Shown one piece after another: positions 16,982 through 25,585 of a stretch of 64,000 nucleotides of DNA. The stretch comes from RUG11272 sp045226335 (GTDB taxonomy: Bacteria > Bacillota > Clostridia > Christensenellales > Aristaeellaceae). A program made the translations under genes and the position numbers. The first letter of the stretch is position 1, and every line of letters begins with the position of its first letter. The stretch is from the NCBI GenBank assembly GCA_045226335.1, contig JBGVCH010000085.1, positions 1 through 64,000 on the forward strand, written 5' to 3'. Below the pieces are notes generated by a model that did not search any database, was not told the origin of the DNA, and saw only the letters and a program-made list of their open reading frames with translations.

Positions 16982-18049
16982 ATGCAGACAAAGGTTCTGA
17001 AACCCACCCCGGACGCCCTGGCGGAAGCCTCGGATCTGCTGCGCCGGGGTGAACTGGTGGCCTTCCCGACGGAGACGGTCTACGGCCTTGGCGCCAATGC
17101 CCTGAACCCCGGCGCCGTGCTGTCCATCTTCCGGGCCAAGGGAAGGCCCGCAGACAATCCGCTGATCATGCATATCGCCCGGGAGGAGCAGCTGAAAGGC
17201 CTCGTCACCGTGCCCGACGCGGCCCGACCGCTGATGGCGCGATTCTGGCCCGGGCCCCTGACCCTGCTGATGCCCCGAACAACCGCCGTTCCCGACGAGG
17301 TCACGGCGGGGCTGGCCACGGTGGCCGTGCGGATGCCTTCCCACCCCGTGGCAAGAGAACTGCTGGCTTCTTGCTGCCTGCCCATCGCCGCGCCCTCCGC
17401 CAACCGTTCCGGCAAACCCAGCCCCACCACGGCCCGGCATGTGCTGGAAGACATGGACGGCATCATCCCGCTGATCCTGGACGGCGGCGACTGCGAGGTC
17501 GGGCTGGAGTCCACCGTGCTGGACGTCTGTCACGGCACGCCCTGCATCCTGCGGCCCGGCGGTGTCACCCGGGAAATGCTGGAAGAAGTCATCGGGCCGG
17601 TGGACGTGGCCGGCAGCGTGCTCCGTCCCCTTCGGGAAGGCGAGGTTGCCCGCTCGCCGGGGATGCGGTACCGCCACTACGCGCCGGAGGGGGCCGTGAT
17701 CCTGGTGGAGGGCAGCGAATCGGACACGCTGGATGCCCTGAAGCGGTTGTACCGATCAGCAGAAGCGTCCGGAAAGAAGGCCTGTGTCCTCTGCTTCACC
17801 GAGCACACCGGCGCTCTGGCCGACTGCGCGCCTCACGATCTGGGCAGCATGGAACGGCCTGAGGAGACCGCCAACCGGCTGTTCTCCGTCCTGCGCAGTC
17901 TGGACGAGGACGGATATACCGCCATCTTCAGCGAAGTCGTCAGCCCTGAGGGGGTCGGCCTGGCGGTCATGAACCGGCTGGGCCGTGCCGCCGCCTTTCA
18001 CACCGTGTCCGCCCGGGCGGTCCTGCACCCGGAGATTGAGGAGGTATAA
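16982..18049 (+). CDS. tsaC: Threonylcarbamoyl-AMP synthase (Sua5/YwlC type)
   Basis: A 355-residue long-form enzyme that makes threonylcarbamoyl-AMP for the t6A37 modification of ANN-reading tRNAs. The YrdC domain spans ~1-205, with 'FPTETVYGLGANA', 'KGRPADNPLIMHI' and 'IAAPSANRSGKPSPT'. A C-terminal Sua5 domain follows after 'SPGMRYRHYAPEG'. ATG 16982 begins 4 nt after prfA; a longer frame running back into prfA has no ribosome site. araD starts 3 nt downstream. Confidence 0.93.
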   Translation: MQTKVLKPTPDALAEASDLLRRGELVAFPTETVYGLGANALNPGAVLSIFRAKGRPADNPLIMHIAREEQLKGLVTVPDAARPLMARFWPGPLTLLMPRTTAVPDEVTAGLATVAVRMPSHPVARELLASCCLPIAAPSANRSGKPSPTTARHVLEDMDGIIPLILDGGDCEVGLESTVLDVCHGTPCILRPGGVTREMLEEVIGPVDVAGSVLRPLREGEVARSPGMRYRHYAPEGAVILVEGSESDTLDALKRLYRSAEASGKKACVLCFTEHTGALADCAPHDLGSMERPEETANRLFSVLRSLDEDGYTAIFSEVVSPEGVGLAVMNRLGRAAAFHTVSARAVLHPEIEEV

Positions 18050-18052
18050 GCC

Positions 18053-18757
18053 ATGCTTGAGGAACTGAAGCAAAAAGTCTACGAAGCCAACATGCTCCTG
18101 CCCGCCTACCACTTGGTCACCTTCACCTGGGGCAATGTGTCCGGGATCGACCGGGAAAAGGGCCTGTTTGTCATCAAGCCCAGCGGTGTGGAATACGAGA
18201 AGCTTCGCCCGGAGGACATGGTGGTCATCGACCTGGAAGGCCGCCGGGTCGAGGGAACGCTGAACCCCTCCACCGATACCCCCACCCATCTGGAGCTGTA
18301 CCGGCGCTTCCCGGAGATCGGCGGCGTGGTGCACACCCACAGCCGCTGGGCCACCATCTGGGCCCAGGCCGGCCGCGACATCCCCGCCTACGGCACCACC
18401 CACGCCGACTATATCTACGGTCCCGTCCCCTGCTGCCGGGATCTAACCCCGGAGGAAGTGGACCGGGCCTACGAGCTCGAGACCGGCCGCGTCATCGCCG
18501 CGCATTTTGAGGCCAACGGGCTGAACCCCATGCATGTGCCCTGCGTGCTGACCCGGCACCACGGCCCCTTTGCCTGGGGAAAGGATCCGCTGAACGCCGT
18601 ACACAACGCCGTGGTGCTGGAAGAGGTGGCCATGATGGCCTGGCACACGGAGGCCCTGCCGGCCGCGCAGCCCAGGGAATCCCTCCCGGATCACGTCCGG
18701 GACAAGCACTTCCTTCGCAAGCACGGCCCCAACGCCTACTACGGCCAGGGGAAATGA
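18053..18757 (+). CDS. araD: L-ribulose-5-phosphate 4-epimerase
   Basis: A 234-residue class II aldolase-fold epimerase that interconverts L-ribulose-5-P and D-xylulose-5-P, feeding pentoses to the pentose phosphate pathway. Zinc ligands are visible in 'GGVVHTHSRWATIWAQ' (H-x-H) and a distal His in 'VIAAHFEANGLNP..PCVLTRHHGPF'; 'TPTHLELYR' binds phosphate. Length is as in AraD. It is the last gene of the prmC-prfA-tsaC run and faces a pentulose kinase gene across a shared terminator, the likely preceding step. UlaF/SgbE homologues are alternatives. Confidence 0.92.
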   Translation: MLEELKQKVYEANMLLPAYHLVTFTWGNVSGIDREKGLFVIKPSGVEYEKLRPEDMVVIDLEGRRVEGTLNPSTDTPTHLELYRRFPEIGGVVHTHSRWATIWAQAGRDIPAYGTTHADYIYGPVPCCRDLTPEEVDRAYELETGRVIAAHFEANGLNPMHVPCVLTRHHGPFAWGKDPLNAVHNAVVLEEVAMMAWHTEALPAAQPRESLPDHVRDKHFLRKHGPNAYYGQGK

Positions 18758-18779
18758 TCCCCGCGCTGCCGCCCCATAC

Positions 18780-18818
18780 GAAAACCCTGACAGGTCGTCA
18801 CGATCCGTCAGGGTTTTC
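18780..18818. terminator. Bidirectional terminator between araD and the FGGY kinase gene
   Basis: A 12-bp perfect stem (18780-18791 with 18807-18818) bounded by AAAA and TTTT, placed between two convergent genes. Confidence 0.85.
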
Positions 18819-18830
18819 AAGTATGGACGG

Positions 18831-20426
18831 TCAGGCCTTGAGCGCCGCGCAGGCGGCCTTTTCCGCCGGCAGCATGGCCTTGTAGCGGGCGAGATACGCG
18901 CCGAAGCCTTCCACGTCTTTGGGATCCGGGCTCAGGGTGACGGAAGCGGCGCCGGCGAAGACACGATCCGCCAGGTAGGCCTCCAGCGTCTCGCCTTCGC
19001 CGCGCTGCGCCATGTAGGCCGCCAGCAGGGCAATGCCCCAGGCGCCGCCCTCGCCCGCCGTCTCCATGACGGTCACCGGGGACTGGATGGCGGCGGCCAG
19101 CAGGGACTGGCCCACCTTCGGCGTCTTGAAGAGACCGCCGTGGCCCAGCACGCTGTCGATGGCCACCTTCTCTTCCACCGTCAGGGTCTCCATGCCGATG
19201 GACAGGGTGGCCAGGGCCGAGATGATCTGCGCCCGCATGAAATTGGGCAGGTTCAGGGGCAGATCCGGCCGGCGGGCCAGCATGGGCACGCCGTCGTCGG
19301 TGCCGGTCACGGGTTCACCGGAATAATAGTTGAAGGCCGTCAGACTGCCGCAGTCAGGATCGCCCTCCAGGGCCGCCAGGAACAGCTTCGTGTAGATCTC
19401 GTCCATCCCCGGTTTGCAGCCGAAGCGCGCCAGGGCCTCCGCCAGCAGCCCAACCCAGGCGTTCAGGTCCGACGTGCAGGTGTTACAGTGCACCATGGCT
19501 ACGGGTTTGCCGGTGGGGGTCGTGACCATGTCGATCTCCGTGTGGAGCCTGCTCAGGGCTTTTTCCAGCACGATCATGGCGAAGACCGACGTGCCTGCGG
19601 ACACGTTGCCGGTGCGGGCCGCCACGCTGTTGGTGGCCACCATGCCGGTGCCGGCGTCACCCTCCGGCGGGCACAGCGGGATCCCGGGCTTCAGGTCTCC
19701 GTCCGGGTCCAGGAACTTCGCGCCCTCCGCCGTCAGCTTTCCGGCCTGCGCGCCTGCGGGCAGCACGGTGGGCAGAATGCCGCTGAGTGTCCAGGGATAG
19801 CCCTTCCCCTTCACCAGGTCTTCGTACTGCGCGACCCTGCCGGCATCCCAGTCACAGCACGTGCTGTCGATGGGGAACATGCCGGCCGCGTCTCCCACGC
19901 CCAGCACTTTCTCCCCGGTGAGGAGCCAGTGAGCATAGCCGGCCAGGGTGGTGAAAAACGCCAGGTCCTTCAGGTGTTCCTCACCGTTCAGCACCGCCTG
20001 GTGCAGATGGGCGATGGACCAGCGCTGGGGAATGTTGAACTGCATCAGCTCCGTCAGCTCCGCCGCGGCCTGGCCAGTGATGGTGTTGCGCCAGGTGCGG
20101 AAAGGCGCCAGCAGGTTCATGTCCCTGTCAAAGGGCAGATAGCCGTGCATCATGGCGCTAAGGCCCATGCCGCCGAAAGACGTCAGGGTTTCGCCGTACT
20201 TCGCCTTCACGTCCGCCTTCAGGTCCCGGTAGCAGCCCCGCAGGCCTTCGTGGATTGCGTCCAGCGAATAAGTCCAAACGCCGTTTTCCAGCCGGTCCTG
20301 CCAGGTGTGGCCGCCGGAGGCGATCACCTTGTGATCCCCGTCGATCAGCACCGCCTTGATGCGGGTCGAGCCAAACTCAATGCCGAGAAACGTCTTGCCG
20401 GTACGGATCGCTTCCTGTGTGCTCAT
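18831..20426 (-). CDS. FGGY-family carbohydrate kinase (probable L-ribulokinase/xylulokinase)
   Basis: A 531-residue sugar kinase with the FGGY fold. N-terminal phosphate loop 'LGIEFGSTRIKAVLID', sugar region 'GLSAMMHGYLPFDRDM..FRTWRNT', C-terminal nucleotide-binding 'GHGGLFKTPKVGQSLLAAA' and 'ETAGEGGAWGIALLAAY'. These proteins are often annotated xylulokinase. Position opposite araD makes phosphorylation of L-ribulose plausible, as in the arabinose pathway, though no AraA is present. ATG 20426 has GGAGG 8 nt upstream. It is the last gene of the cysS-comEA-dnaX run on this strand and ends at the shared terminator. Confidence 0.86.
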   Translation of the reverse strand: MSTQEAIRTGKTFLGIEFGSTRIKAVLIDGDHKVIASGGHTWQDRLENGVWTYSLDAIHEGLRGCYRDLKADVKAKYGETLTSFGGMGLSAMMHGYLPFDRDMNLLAPFRTWRNTITGQAAAELTELMQFNIPQRWSIAHLHQAVLNGEEHLKDLAFFTTLAGYAHWLLTGEKVLGVGDAAGMFPIDSTCCDWDAGRVAQYEDLVKGKGYPWTLSGILPTVLPAGAQAGKLTAEGAKFLDPDGDLKPGIPLCPPEGDAGTGMVATNSVAARTGNVSAGTSVFAMIVLEKALSRLHTEIDMVTTPTGKPVAMVHCNTCTSDLNAWVGLLAEALARFGCKPGMDEIYTKLFLAALEGDPDCGSLTAFNYYSGEPVTGTDDGVPMLARRPDLPLNLPNFMRAQIISALATLSIGMETLTVEEKVAIDSVLGHGGLFKTPKVGQSLLAAAIQSPVTVMETAGEGGAWGIALLAAYMAQRGEGETLEAYLADRVFAGAASVTLSPDPKDVEGFGAYLARYKAMLPAEKAACAALKA

Positions 20427-20450
20427 CGGTTCATCCTCCATTTCATCGGA

Positions 20451-22052
20451 TCATTCCTGAACGATCACATTGCCTGCTCCAAAGGTTTCATAGATCTCCT
20501 TGAGGCCGTCCTCGGTGCGGAGCGGCCCCTGTGCGGCGTTCCGTTCCGCCACGCTGAATCGGCATTCCAGGCCGGACGCCTCACCCAGTGCTTTCTCGAT
20601 CAGTGATTTCTGTTCGGGGCGCCGCAGATATTCCGCGGTAAAGGGGTTTGCGCCGTCCTTGGGTTCCCAAACGAAACTCCCGGCCTGAGCATCGACCAGC
20701 CGGCCGCTGCTGAGAAAGCCGAAAGCCCCCGGGCTGGTCCTGGACAGGATGCCCATGGCGTCCTTCCAGACCTTCAGCATGTCCTTGTCCCCGACAGGTC
20801 TGGCTTTTTTTTCTTCTTTGGTTCCTTCTGCTTTTGGGCTTTCGGCGTGTTTCGCTTCCGATACACGCACCACTGCCGCGCCGCCGGCCAGGCGTTCCTG
20901 AAGCTCAGCCAGTTTCTTTTCCAGCTCCGCCACCCGATCCAGCAGAGCGGTCGTGTCCACTTCCCCGGTCCGAAGGCAGGCGTGCAGCGCGGCGCTCTCC
21001 AGGGCGATCCTTGGAGACGCCGCGAAGCGCAGCTGGGAATCCACCGCCATGAACAGATCGATCATGCTCATGAGGCGCGTGCCGGACATGGTTTCAGCCT
21101 GTCCGATGTACGCCTCCGCGTCCTCCCGGGTCAGTTCCATCAGCCTGGGGAATTCATCCGGGCAATTCTTTGCGATCAGCAGGGAGCGCAGATGGCCCGC
21201 GATTTCCCTGGCAAAGACCGCCGGCTCCCGACCCTCGCGCATGAGCTCGTCGATCAGGGTCAGGACACTTGCGGGGTCCTCATTGGCCAGGGCTTCCGCG
21301 AACCGGAACAGGAAGGAACGGTCGCTGGCCCCCAGCACGCGCCGCACCAGGTCTTCGTCCACCGTCTGTCCGTACCCGATGCACATATCCAGGATGGACA
21401 GGGCGTCCCGCATGCCGCCTTCCGCGGCCCGGGCGATCCGCTGCAGCGCGGCCTCCGTGGCCGTCACACCGGAGCCCTCGGCGGCTTCTTTCAGTCTGCC
21501 CGCGATCTGTTCCGCCGGGATCCGGCCGAAGTCGTACCGCTGGCAGCGGCTGAGGATGGTGGCCGGCACCTTGTGGGGCTCGGTGGTGGCCAGGACGAAC
21601 AGCATATGGCCCGGCGGCTCCTCCAGCGTCTTCAGCAAGGCGTTGAAGGCGTTGGCGCTCAGCATGTGCACCTCGTCGATGATGTAGACCTTGTACCGTC
21701 CGAACTGCGGCGGATACTGGACCGTTTCCAGGATCTCCCGCATATCGTCGACCTTGGAGTTGGAGGCGGCGTCGTATTCCAGCAGGTCGAAGCTGGATTC
21801 GCTCTGGAGGCGCCGGCAGCTCTCGCATGCCCCGCAGGCGTCCCCGTTCTGCGGGTTCTCGCAGTTGACCGCCCGAGCCAGGATCTTCGCGGTGGACGTC
21901 TTGCCGGTGCCGCGGCTGCCGCAGAAGAGGTACGCGTGGGCGATCCGGCCGGACTGCACCTGGTTCCGCAGGGCCGTCACCACCAGTTCCTGCCCCACCA
22001 TCTCGGAAAACTTCATCGGCCGCCATTGCCGATAGAGTGCCTGATATGCCAC
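20451..22052 (-). CDS. dnaX: DNA polymerase III subunit gamma/tau
   Basis: A 533-residue clamp-loader ATPase. Walker A is 'GSRGTGKTS', the zinc knuckle 'CENPQNGDACGACESC', Walker B 'IIDEVHML', the sensor 1 strand 'LFVLATTEPHKVPATILSRCQ'. Domain III and a C-terminal extension follow. GTG 22052 has AAGGAGG 6 nt upstream. The linker (about 414-416) contains an A8 run (20805-20812); loss of one A shifts into a frame that stops nine codons later and would give a 425-residue gamma-like form. The usual ybaB-recR neighbours are absent; a ComEA-like gene is upstream. Confidence 0.95.
   Translation of the reverse strand: MAYQALYRQWRPMKFSEMVGQELVVTALRNQVQSGRIAHAYLFCGSRGTGKTSTAKILARAVNCENPQNGDACGACESCRRLQSESSFDLLEYDAASNSKVDDMREILETVQYPPQFGRYKVYIIDEVHMLSANAFNALLKTLEEPPGHMLFVLATTEPHKVPATILSRCQRYDFGRIPAEQIAGRLKEAAEGSGVTATEAALQRIARAAEGGMRDALSILDMCIGYGQTVDEDLVRRVLGASDRSFLFRFAEALANEDPASVLTLIDELMREGREPAVFAREIAGHLRSLLIAKNCPDEFPRLMELTREDAEAYIGQAETMSGTRLMSMIDLFMAVDSQLRFAASPRIALESAALHACLRTGEVDTTALLDRVAELEKKLAELQERLAGGAAVVRVSEAKHAESPKAEGTKEEKKARPVGDKDMLKVWKDAMGILSRTSPGAFGFLSSGRLVDAQAGSFVWEPKDGANPFTAEYLRRPEQKSLIEKALGEASGLECRFSVAERNAAQGPLRTEDGLKEIYETFGAGNVIVQE
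20805..20812 (-). promoter_or_regulatory. Possible recoding site in dnaX: A8 run
   Basis: Eight consecutive A on the coding strand span codons 414-416 (GAA AAA AAA) in the charged linker. In the +1 frame a TGA lies nine codons on. The -1 frame stays open much longer. This resembles slippery runs used for gamma production in other bacteria (E. coli A-AAA-AAG frameshift, Thermus poly-A slippage). Use here is not shown. Confidence 0.4.
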
Positions 22053-22075
22053 GCTGCGCCTCCTTTCATGCAGTC

Positions 22076-22441
22076 TTATTCCGGTGCCGTGAGATCCAAC
22101 AGTTCCCGGAAGCCTTCCAGGGTTTTCGCGCCGATGCCGTTGACCGACAGCAGGTCCTCCGGATAGTAGTACGGCCCGTGGGCTTCCCGGTTTTCGATGA
22201 TCCGGCCGGCGATGACCTCCCCCACCCGGGGCAGTTCCGTCAATTCATAGAGTTCCCCCGAGTTGACATCCACGGTGCCCTCCGGCAGGGTGACCGGAGA
22301 AACCGGCGGAACGCTTCTTCCGGCGGAGCGAAACGCGTCCCCGGAGAGCGCCCCCGGCCGCAGCGAAAGCCCGGCTGTCACCAGCGCCGCACTGCACAGG
22401 ATCAGCGCCCCGCAGACCATCAGCCGCCACCGGCGCCTCAT
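22076..22441 (-). CDS. ComEA-like helix-hairpin-helix protein with membrane anchor
   Basis: A 121-residue protein with one N-terminal membrane segment ('LMVCGALILCSAALVTAGLSL'), a ~20-residue linker and a ComEA-type helix-hairpin-helix domain ('TVDVNSGELYELTELPRVGE..AGRIIENREAHGP..EDLLSVNGIGAKTLEGFRELL'). In competence systems ComEA binds incoming DNA at the outer face of the membrane. This is shorter than classic ComEA and lacks the SLBB region, and no comEC is near, so a DNA-uptake role is tentative. It overlaps cysS by 4 nt and ends 23 nt before dnaX. Confidence 0.85.
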   Translation of the reverse strand: MRRRWRLMVCGALILCSAALVTAGLSLRPGALSGDAFRSAGRSVPPVSPVTLPEGTVDVNSGELYELTELPRVGEVIAGRIIENREAHGPYYYPEDLLSVNGIGAKTLEGFRELLDLTAPE

Positions 22442-23844
22442 ACGTTCTTCCGCACCTTCTGGCCCTGGGGCGTGTCCTCCAGGATGTAACCCGCCGCCTT
22501 GATGGCGTCCCGCAGTTCGTCTGAGCGCTTCCAGTCCTTCGCCTTGCGGGCCGCGGCGCGCTCATCGATCATCTGCTGAATCTCCGCCGGCAGGGCGTCG
22601 CTCTCCTTCTGGACCAAGCCCAGCACGCCGCACAGACTGGCAAAGCTGCTCAACGCCGCCTCGACGGCTCCGCGGGCAGATTCCGCCGACAGCGTGGAGT
22701 TGGCGTCCCGCACCAGCTCAAAGATGGCGCCGATGGCATCCGCGGTGTTCAGGTCGTCGTCCATGGCGGCATCGAACCGGGCCTCGTACTCCTTCAACCG
22801 GGCGGCGAAGGCCTTCTCATCCTCGTTCAGCTCCCGATCCGGCGCCTTGTCCCTCAGGAAGCGCAGCTGATCCCGAGCGGTGTACAATCTGGACAGGCCG
22901 GCGTGGGCCGCGCTGATCTGGTCCTCGGAGAAGTTGATGGGATTGCGGTAATGCGCCGACAGCATGAACATGCGGACGACTTCCAGATCGTACTTCTTTG
23001 AGATGTCGCGCACGGTCCAGAAGTTCCCCAGCGACTTGCTCATCTTCTCGCCGTCCACGTTGATGAAGCCGTTGTGCATCCAGTAATGCACGTAGGGTTT
23101 GCCGGTGGCGCCTTCGCTCTGGGCGATCTCGTTCTCGTGGTGCGGGAACAGCAGATCCTTGCCGCCGCAATGGATGTCAAAAGTGTCCCCCAGGTAGGTC
23201 ATGGACATGGCGGAGCACTCGATGTGCCAGCCGGGGCGGCCCATACCCCAGGGGCTCTCCCAGGCGGGCTCGCCGGGCTTCTGCGCCTTCCAGAGCACAA
23301 AGTCCGCGGGGTTTTCCTTGTCCGTCTCCACGTTCAGCCGCTCCGACGCGCCCATCTCCCGGTCCTCGATGTTCTGGCCGGAGAGCTTGCCGTATCCGGG
23401 GAACGCGGACACGCGGTAGTAGACGTCGCCGTTGCTTCCCACATAGGCGTGGCCGTTGTTAATGAGCCGCTGCACCAGATCAATGATCTGCCCGATGTGC
23501 TCCGTGGCCCGGGGATGCACCGTGGCGGGCCGCACGCCCAGCGCTTTGGCGTCCTTCCAATACTCTTCGATGAACCGGTCCCCCAGTTCCTTCACGGTGA
23601 TGCCCTGCTCGTTGGCCCGGCGGATCATCTTGTCGTCGATGTCCGTGAAATTCTGCACAAAGGTGACGTCGTATCCCTCGCGCTCCAGCTGGCGGCGGAG
23701 CACGTCAAAAGTGATGAAGGGCCGCGCGTTGCCGATGTGGAAATAATCGTATACCGTGGGGCCGCATGAATAGATCCCCACCTTGCCCTCGTGGATCGGT
23801 TTGAAGGTTTCCTTGCGCCGTGTCATGCTATTATAGATCTGCAT
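22438..23844 (-). CDS. cysS: Cysteinyl-tRNA synthetase
   Basis: A 468-residue class Ia synthetase. The HIGH-like motif is in 'DYFHIGNARPF' and the KMSKS motif in 'GEKMSKSLGNF'. Zinc ligands include Cys in 'YSCGPTVYD' and 'WHIECSAMS', with His/Glu in 'FPHHENEIAQSE'. It charges tRNA-Cys. ATG 23844 has GGAGG 5 nt upstream. First gene of the run to dnaX and the kinase, behind a consensus promoter. The leader is about 43 nt, too short for a T-box. Confidence 0.96.
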   Translation of the reverse strand: MQIYNSMTRRKETFKPIHEGKVGIYSCGPTVYDYFHIGNARPFITFDVLRRQLEREGYDVTFVQNFTDIDDKMIRRANEQGITVKELGDRFIEEYWKDAKALGVRPATVHPRATEHIGQIIDLVQRLINNGHAYVGSNGDVYYRVSAFPGYGKLSGQNIEDREMGASERLNVETDKENPADFVLWKAQKPGEPAWESPWGMGRPGWHIECSAMSMTYLGDTFDIHCGGKDLLFPHHENEIAQSEGATGKPYVHYWMHNGFINVDGEKMSKSLGNFWTVRDISKKYDLEVVRMFMLSAHYRNPINFSEDQISAAHAGLSRLYTARDQLRFLRDKAPDRELNEDEKAFAARLKEYEARFDAAMDDDLNTADAIGAIFELVRDANSTLSAESARGAVEAALSSFASLCGVLGLVQKESDALPAEIQQMIDERAAARKAKDWKRSDELRDAIKAAGYILEDTPQGQKVRKNV

Positions 23845-23894
23845 CCTGTCCTCCGTCCTGCCTGCCTTCAGGCTGTTGAGTTTCCGACATGCGC

Positions 23895-23923
23895 ATTATA
23901 TCAGAAGAAAGCCGCTTTGGCAA
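23895..23923 (-). promoter_or_regulatory. Sigma-A promoter of the cysS operon
   Basis: On the minus strand TTGCCA (23918-23923), 17-bp spacer and TATAAT (23895-23900), about 50 nt before the cysS start. Confidence 0.82.
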
Positions 23924-23971
23924 TGCCGTCGAAGCGAATCCCGGACAAATCTCTGTATGCCCGTTCAACGG

Positions 23972-24005
23972 AAAAAGCGGGAACCCGTCTCGTCGTTTTC
24001 CCGCT
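23972..24005 (-). terminator. Terminator after the TIM-barrel isomerase gene
   Basis: Minus strand: 8-bp stem (23976-23983 with 23998-24005) followed by TTTT, 19 nt past the stop of the sugar isomerase gene and upstream of the cysS promoter. Confidence 0.83.
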
Positions 24006-24023
24006 GTGTTATGTGCCGTTCGC

Positions 24024-24866
24024 TCAAGCGTGGTCCTTCGGATTCAGGTCTTTCCGGTTGATCCACTGCACGGATTTCCGGAGGGCCTCCACGGTCTTCG
24101 TCTCCAGGACACACCTGGCGTTGCGGCGTCCCGCGATGCCCAGCCGTTCCGGGAGATCGATCTCCCCGTCCCCCAGGGCCAGGTGGTTCCGGGGCGGATC
24201 CTCCGTGCCGTCGTGGATGTGGAAATGGATCAGTTTCTCCTGATGTCCCAGGATGAAGGGGACATCCCGCTCCCGCACCGCTTTGGAGTGCCCGATGTCC
24301 CACGTCAGGCCGAAGACGGGGCTTTCCAGCAGGAAGCTGATGGCCTTCTTCTCGTAGTCCCGGAATCCGTCGGTGTTCTCCACAGCGATCCGCAGGTCCG
24401 CTCCGCCGATCCACTCTTCACACAGCGTTCTGAACTGGGCGAAGGAACGCATGTACACGTCAAAATCCCGGTCGTACATCTGCACCTTGCGGTCCGGCAG
24501 GGTGATATAGATCCCGTGGTGCATGTGCATGTTGACCGTAAGGGGCTGCGAGCTGTCGCCGAAGGCGTCCCGCAGAGGCAGAAGCTGTTTGGCCACGGCA
24601 ATGGTCCTGCGCACCGTCTCCAGATAGGCGTCCGTCACAAGCTCGTTGAAATCCGCGATGTTCAGGTTTTCGTCCAGGTGGATCGTGTAATAGACCCCGT
24701 GCTTCTCCGCCGCCCGAATCAGTTCGTCCGTCTTCTCCAGGCAGGGCACCTGGTATTCCGGGAAATTCATGTTGAGTTCCACAAACCGGAGCCCCAGGCT
24801 TTCGCACAGGAGCAGGTTGTCCTCCAGGGTCCTGTTCTCGATGAGGGTCGGCATTCCGAACTGCAT
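24024..24866 (-). CDS. Sugar phosphate isomerase/epimerase family protein (TIM barrel)
   Basis: A 280-residue AP-endonuclease-2-like TIM barrel. Features include 'GLRFVELNMNFPEY', 'YTIHLDENLNIADF', 'VNMHMHHGIYI', 'IAVENTDGFRDYE', 'TWDIGHSKAV' and 'IHFHIHDGTEDPPRNHLALGDGEID'. The Glu/His/Asp set at strand ends is that of divalent-metal sugar epimerases, though endonuclease IV-like activity cannot be excluded by fold alone. The substrate is not predictable. ATG 24866 follows GGAGG by 6 nt. It starts 35 nt after udk and ends at a strong terminator. Confidence 0.85.
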   Translation of the reverse strand: MQFGMPTLIENRTLEDNLLLCESLGLRFVELNMNFPEYQVPCLEKTDELIRAAEKHGVYYTIHLDENLNIADFNELVTDAYLETVRRTIAVAKQLLPLRDAFGDSSQPLTVNMHMHHGIYITLPDRKVQMYDRDFDVYMRSFAQFRTLCEEWIGGADLRIAVENTDGFRDYEKKAISFLLESPVFGLTWDIGHSKAVRERDVPFILGHQEKLIHFHIHDGTEDPPRNHLALGDGEIDLPERLGIAGRRNARCVLETKTVEALRKSVQWINRKDLNPKDHA

Positions 24867-24901
24867 GCTCTTCCTCCGTTCCGGCAAGCCTCGCGTATCC
24901 G

Positions 24902-25522
24902 TCACAGGCTGCGCTTGCTCAGCTCGTCCTTGACATAGCCGGACAGGATGTCCACGATCCGCGCGTTCCGCCCGCCACCGGCCACGATCACGTCCGCGTA
25001 CTGGATGTAGTTGGCGATGTACTTGTCGTACATGGGCTTCACCGTGGTCAGGTACTGCATGGCGATACCGTCGATGTCCCGGCCGCGCTCCTTGATGTCC
25101 CGCTCAATGCGCCGCAGGAGGCAGATGTCCGGCTCCACCTTCATGTAGAGCTTCAGGTACATCAGGTCCCGGAGGCGTTCGTCGTGGAAGCAGTGAATGC
25201 CCTCCAGGATCATCACGTCCCGGGGCTCGATGCGCTCCTCCGTGTCCGCCCTGCGGTGCTGCGCGTAGTCATAGCGCTTGCGGCTGATGGACTTTCCGTC
25301 CATCAGGGCCTTGATGTCCGAAAGCAGCAGGTCATGGTCGAAGATACTGGGCTCGTCGTAGTTGAGCAGTTTGCGCTCCTCAAAGGTCAGCATGGGGTGG
25401 TCGAGGTAATAGGCGTCCTGCTGCAGGACAAAGCAGTGATCGTCCCCCAGGCGCGCCTGCAGAAACCCGGCCAGGGTGGACTTGCCGCTGCCGCTGGCGC
25501 CGCAGATTCCGATAAAGAGCAT
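24902..25522 (-). CDS. udk: Uridine kinase
   Basis: A 206-residue P-loop kinase of the uridine kinase/phosphoribulokinase family. Walker A 'GICGASGSGKSTLAG', substrate-binding 'QDAYYLDHPMLTFEERKLLNYDEP' and the lid 'RRIERDIKERGRD' are present. It phosphorylates uridine and cytidine in pyrimidine salvage. ATG 25522 has AAGGAGG upstream. A BMP-type nucleoside importer in the same window could supply its substrate. Confidence 0.93.
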   Translation of the reverse strand: MLFIGICGASGSGKSTLAGFLQARLGDDHCFVLQQDAYYLDHPMLTFEERKLLNYDEPSIFDHDLLLSDIKALMDGKSISRKRYDYAQHRRADTEERIEPRDVMILEGIHCFHDERLRDLMYLKLYMKVEPDICLLRRIERDIKERGRDIDGIAMQYLTTVKPMYDKYIANYIQYADVIVAGGGRNARIVDILSGYVKDELSKRSL

Positions 25523-25542
25523 GGTTCAGCCTCCTTGTGCGG

Positions 25543-25578
25543 AAAAGGGGCAGCCCGTCCTTCCGGACAGACCGCCCC
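25543..25578 (-). terminator. Terminator between tpiA and udk
   Basis: Minus strand: a long GC-rich hairpin with outer stem 25547-25551 / 25574-25578, inner wobble-containing stem and a GGAA loop, followed by TTTT. It begins 8 nt after the tpiA stop and may only partly stop read-through into udk. Confidence 0.75.
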
Positions 25579-25585
25579 GCGTTGC

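Noticed and set aside
23845..23923. T-box leader for cysS
   Set aside because: The promoter places the start about 43 nt from the start codon, too short for a T-box. The same holds for asnS.
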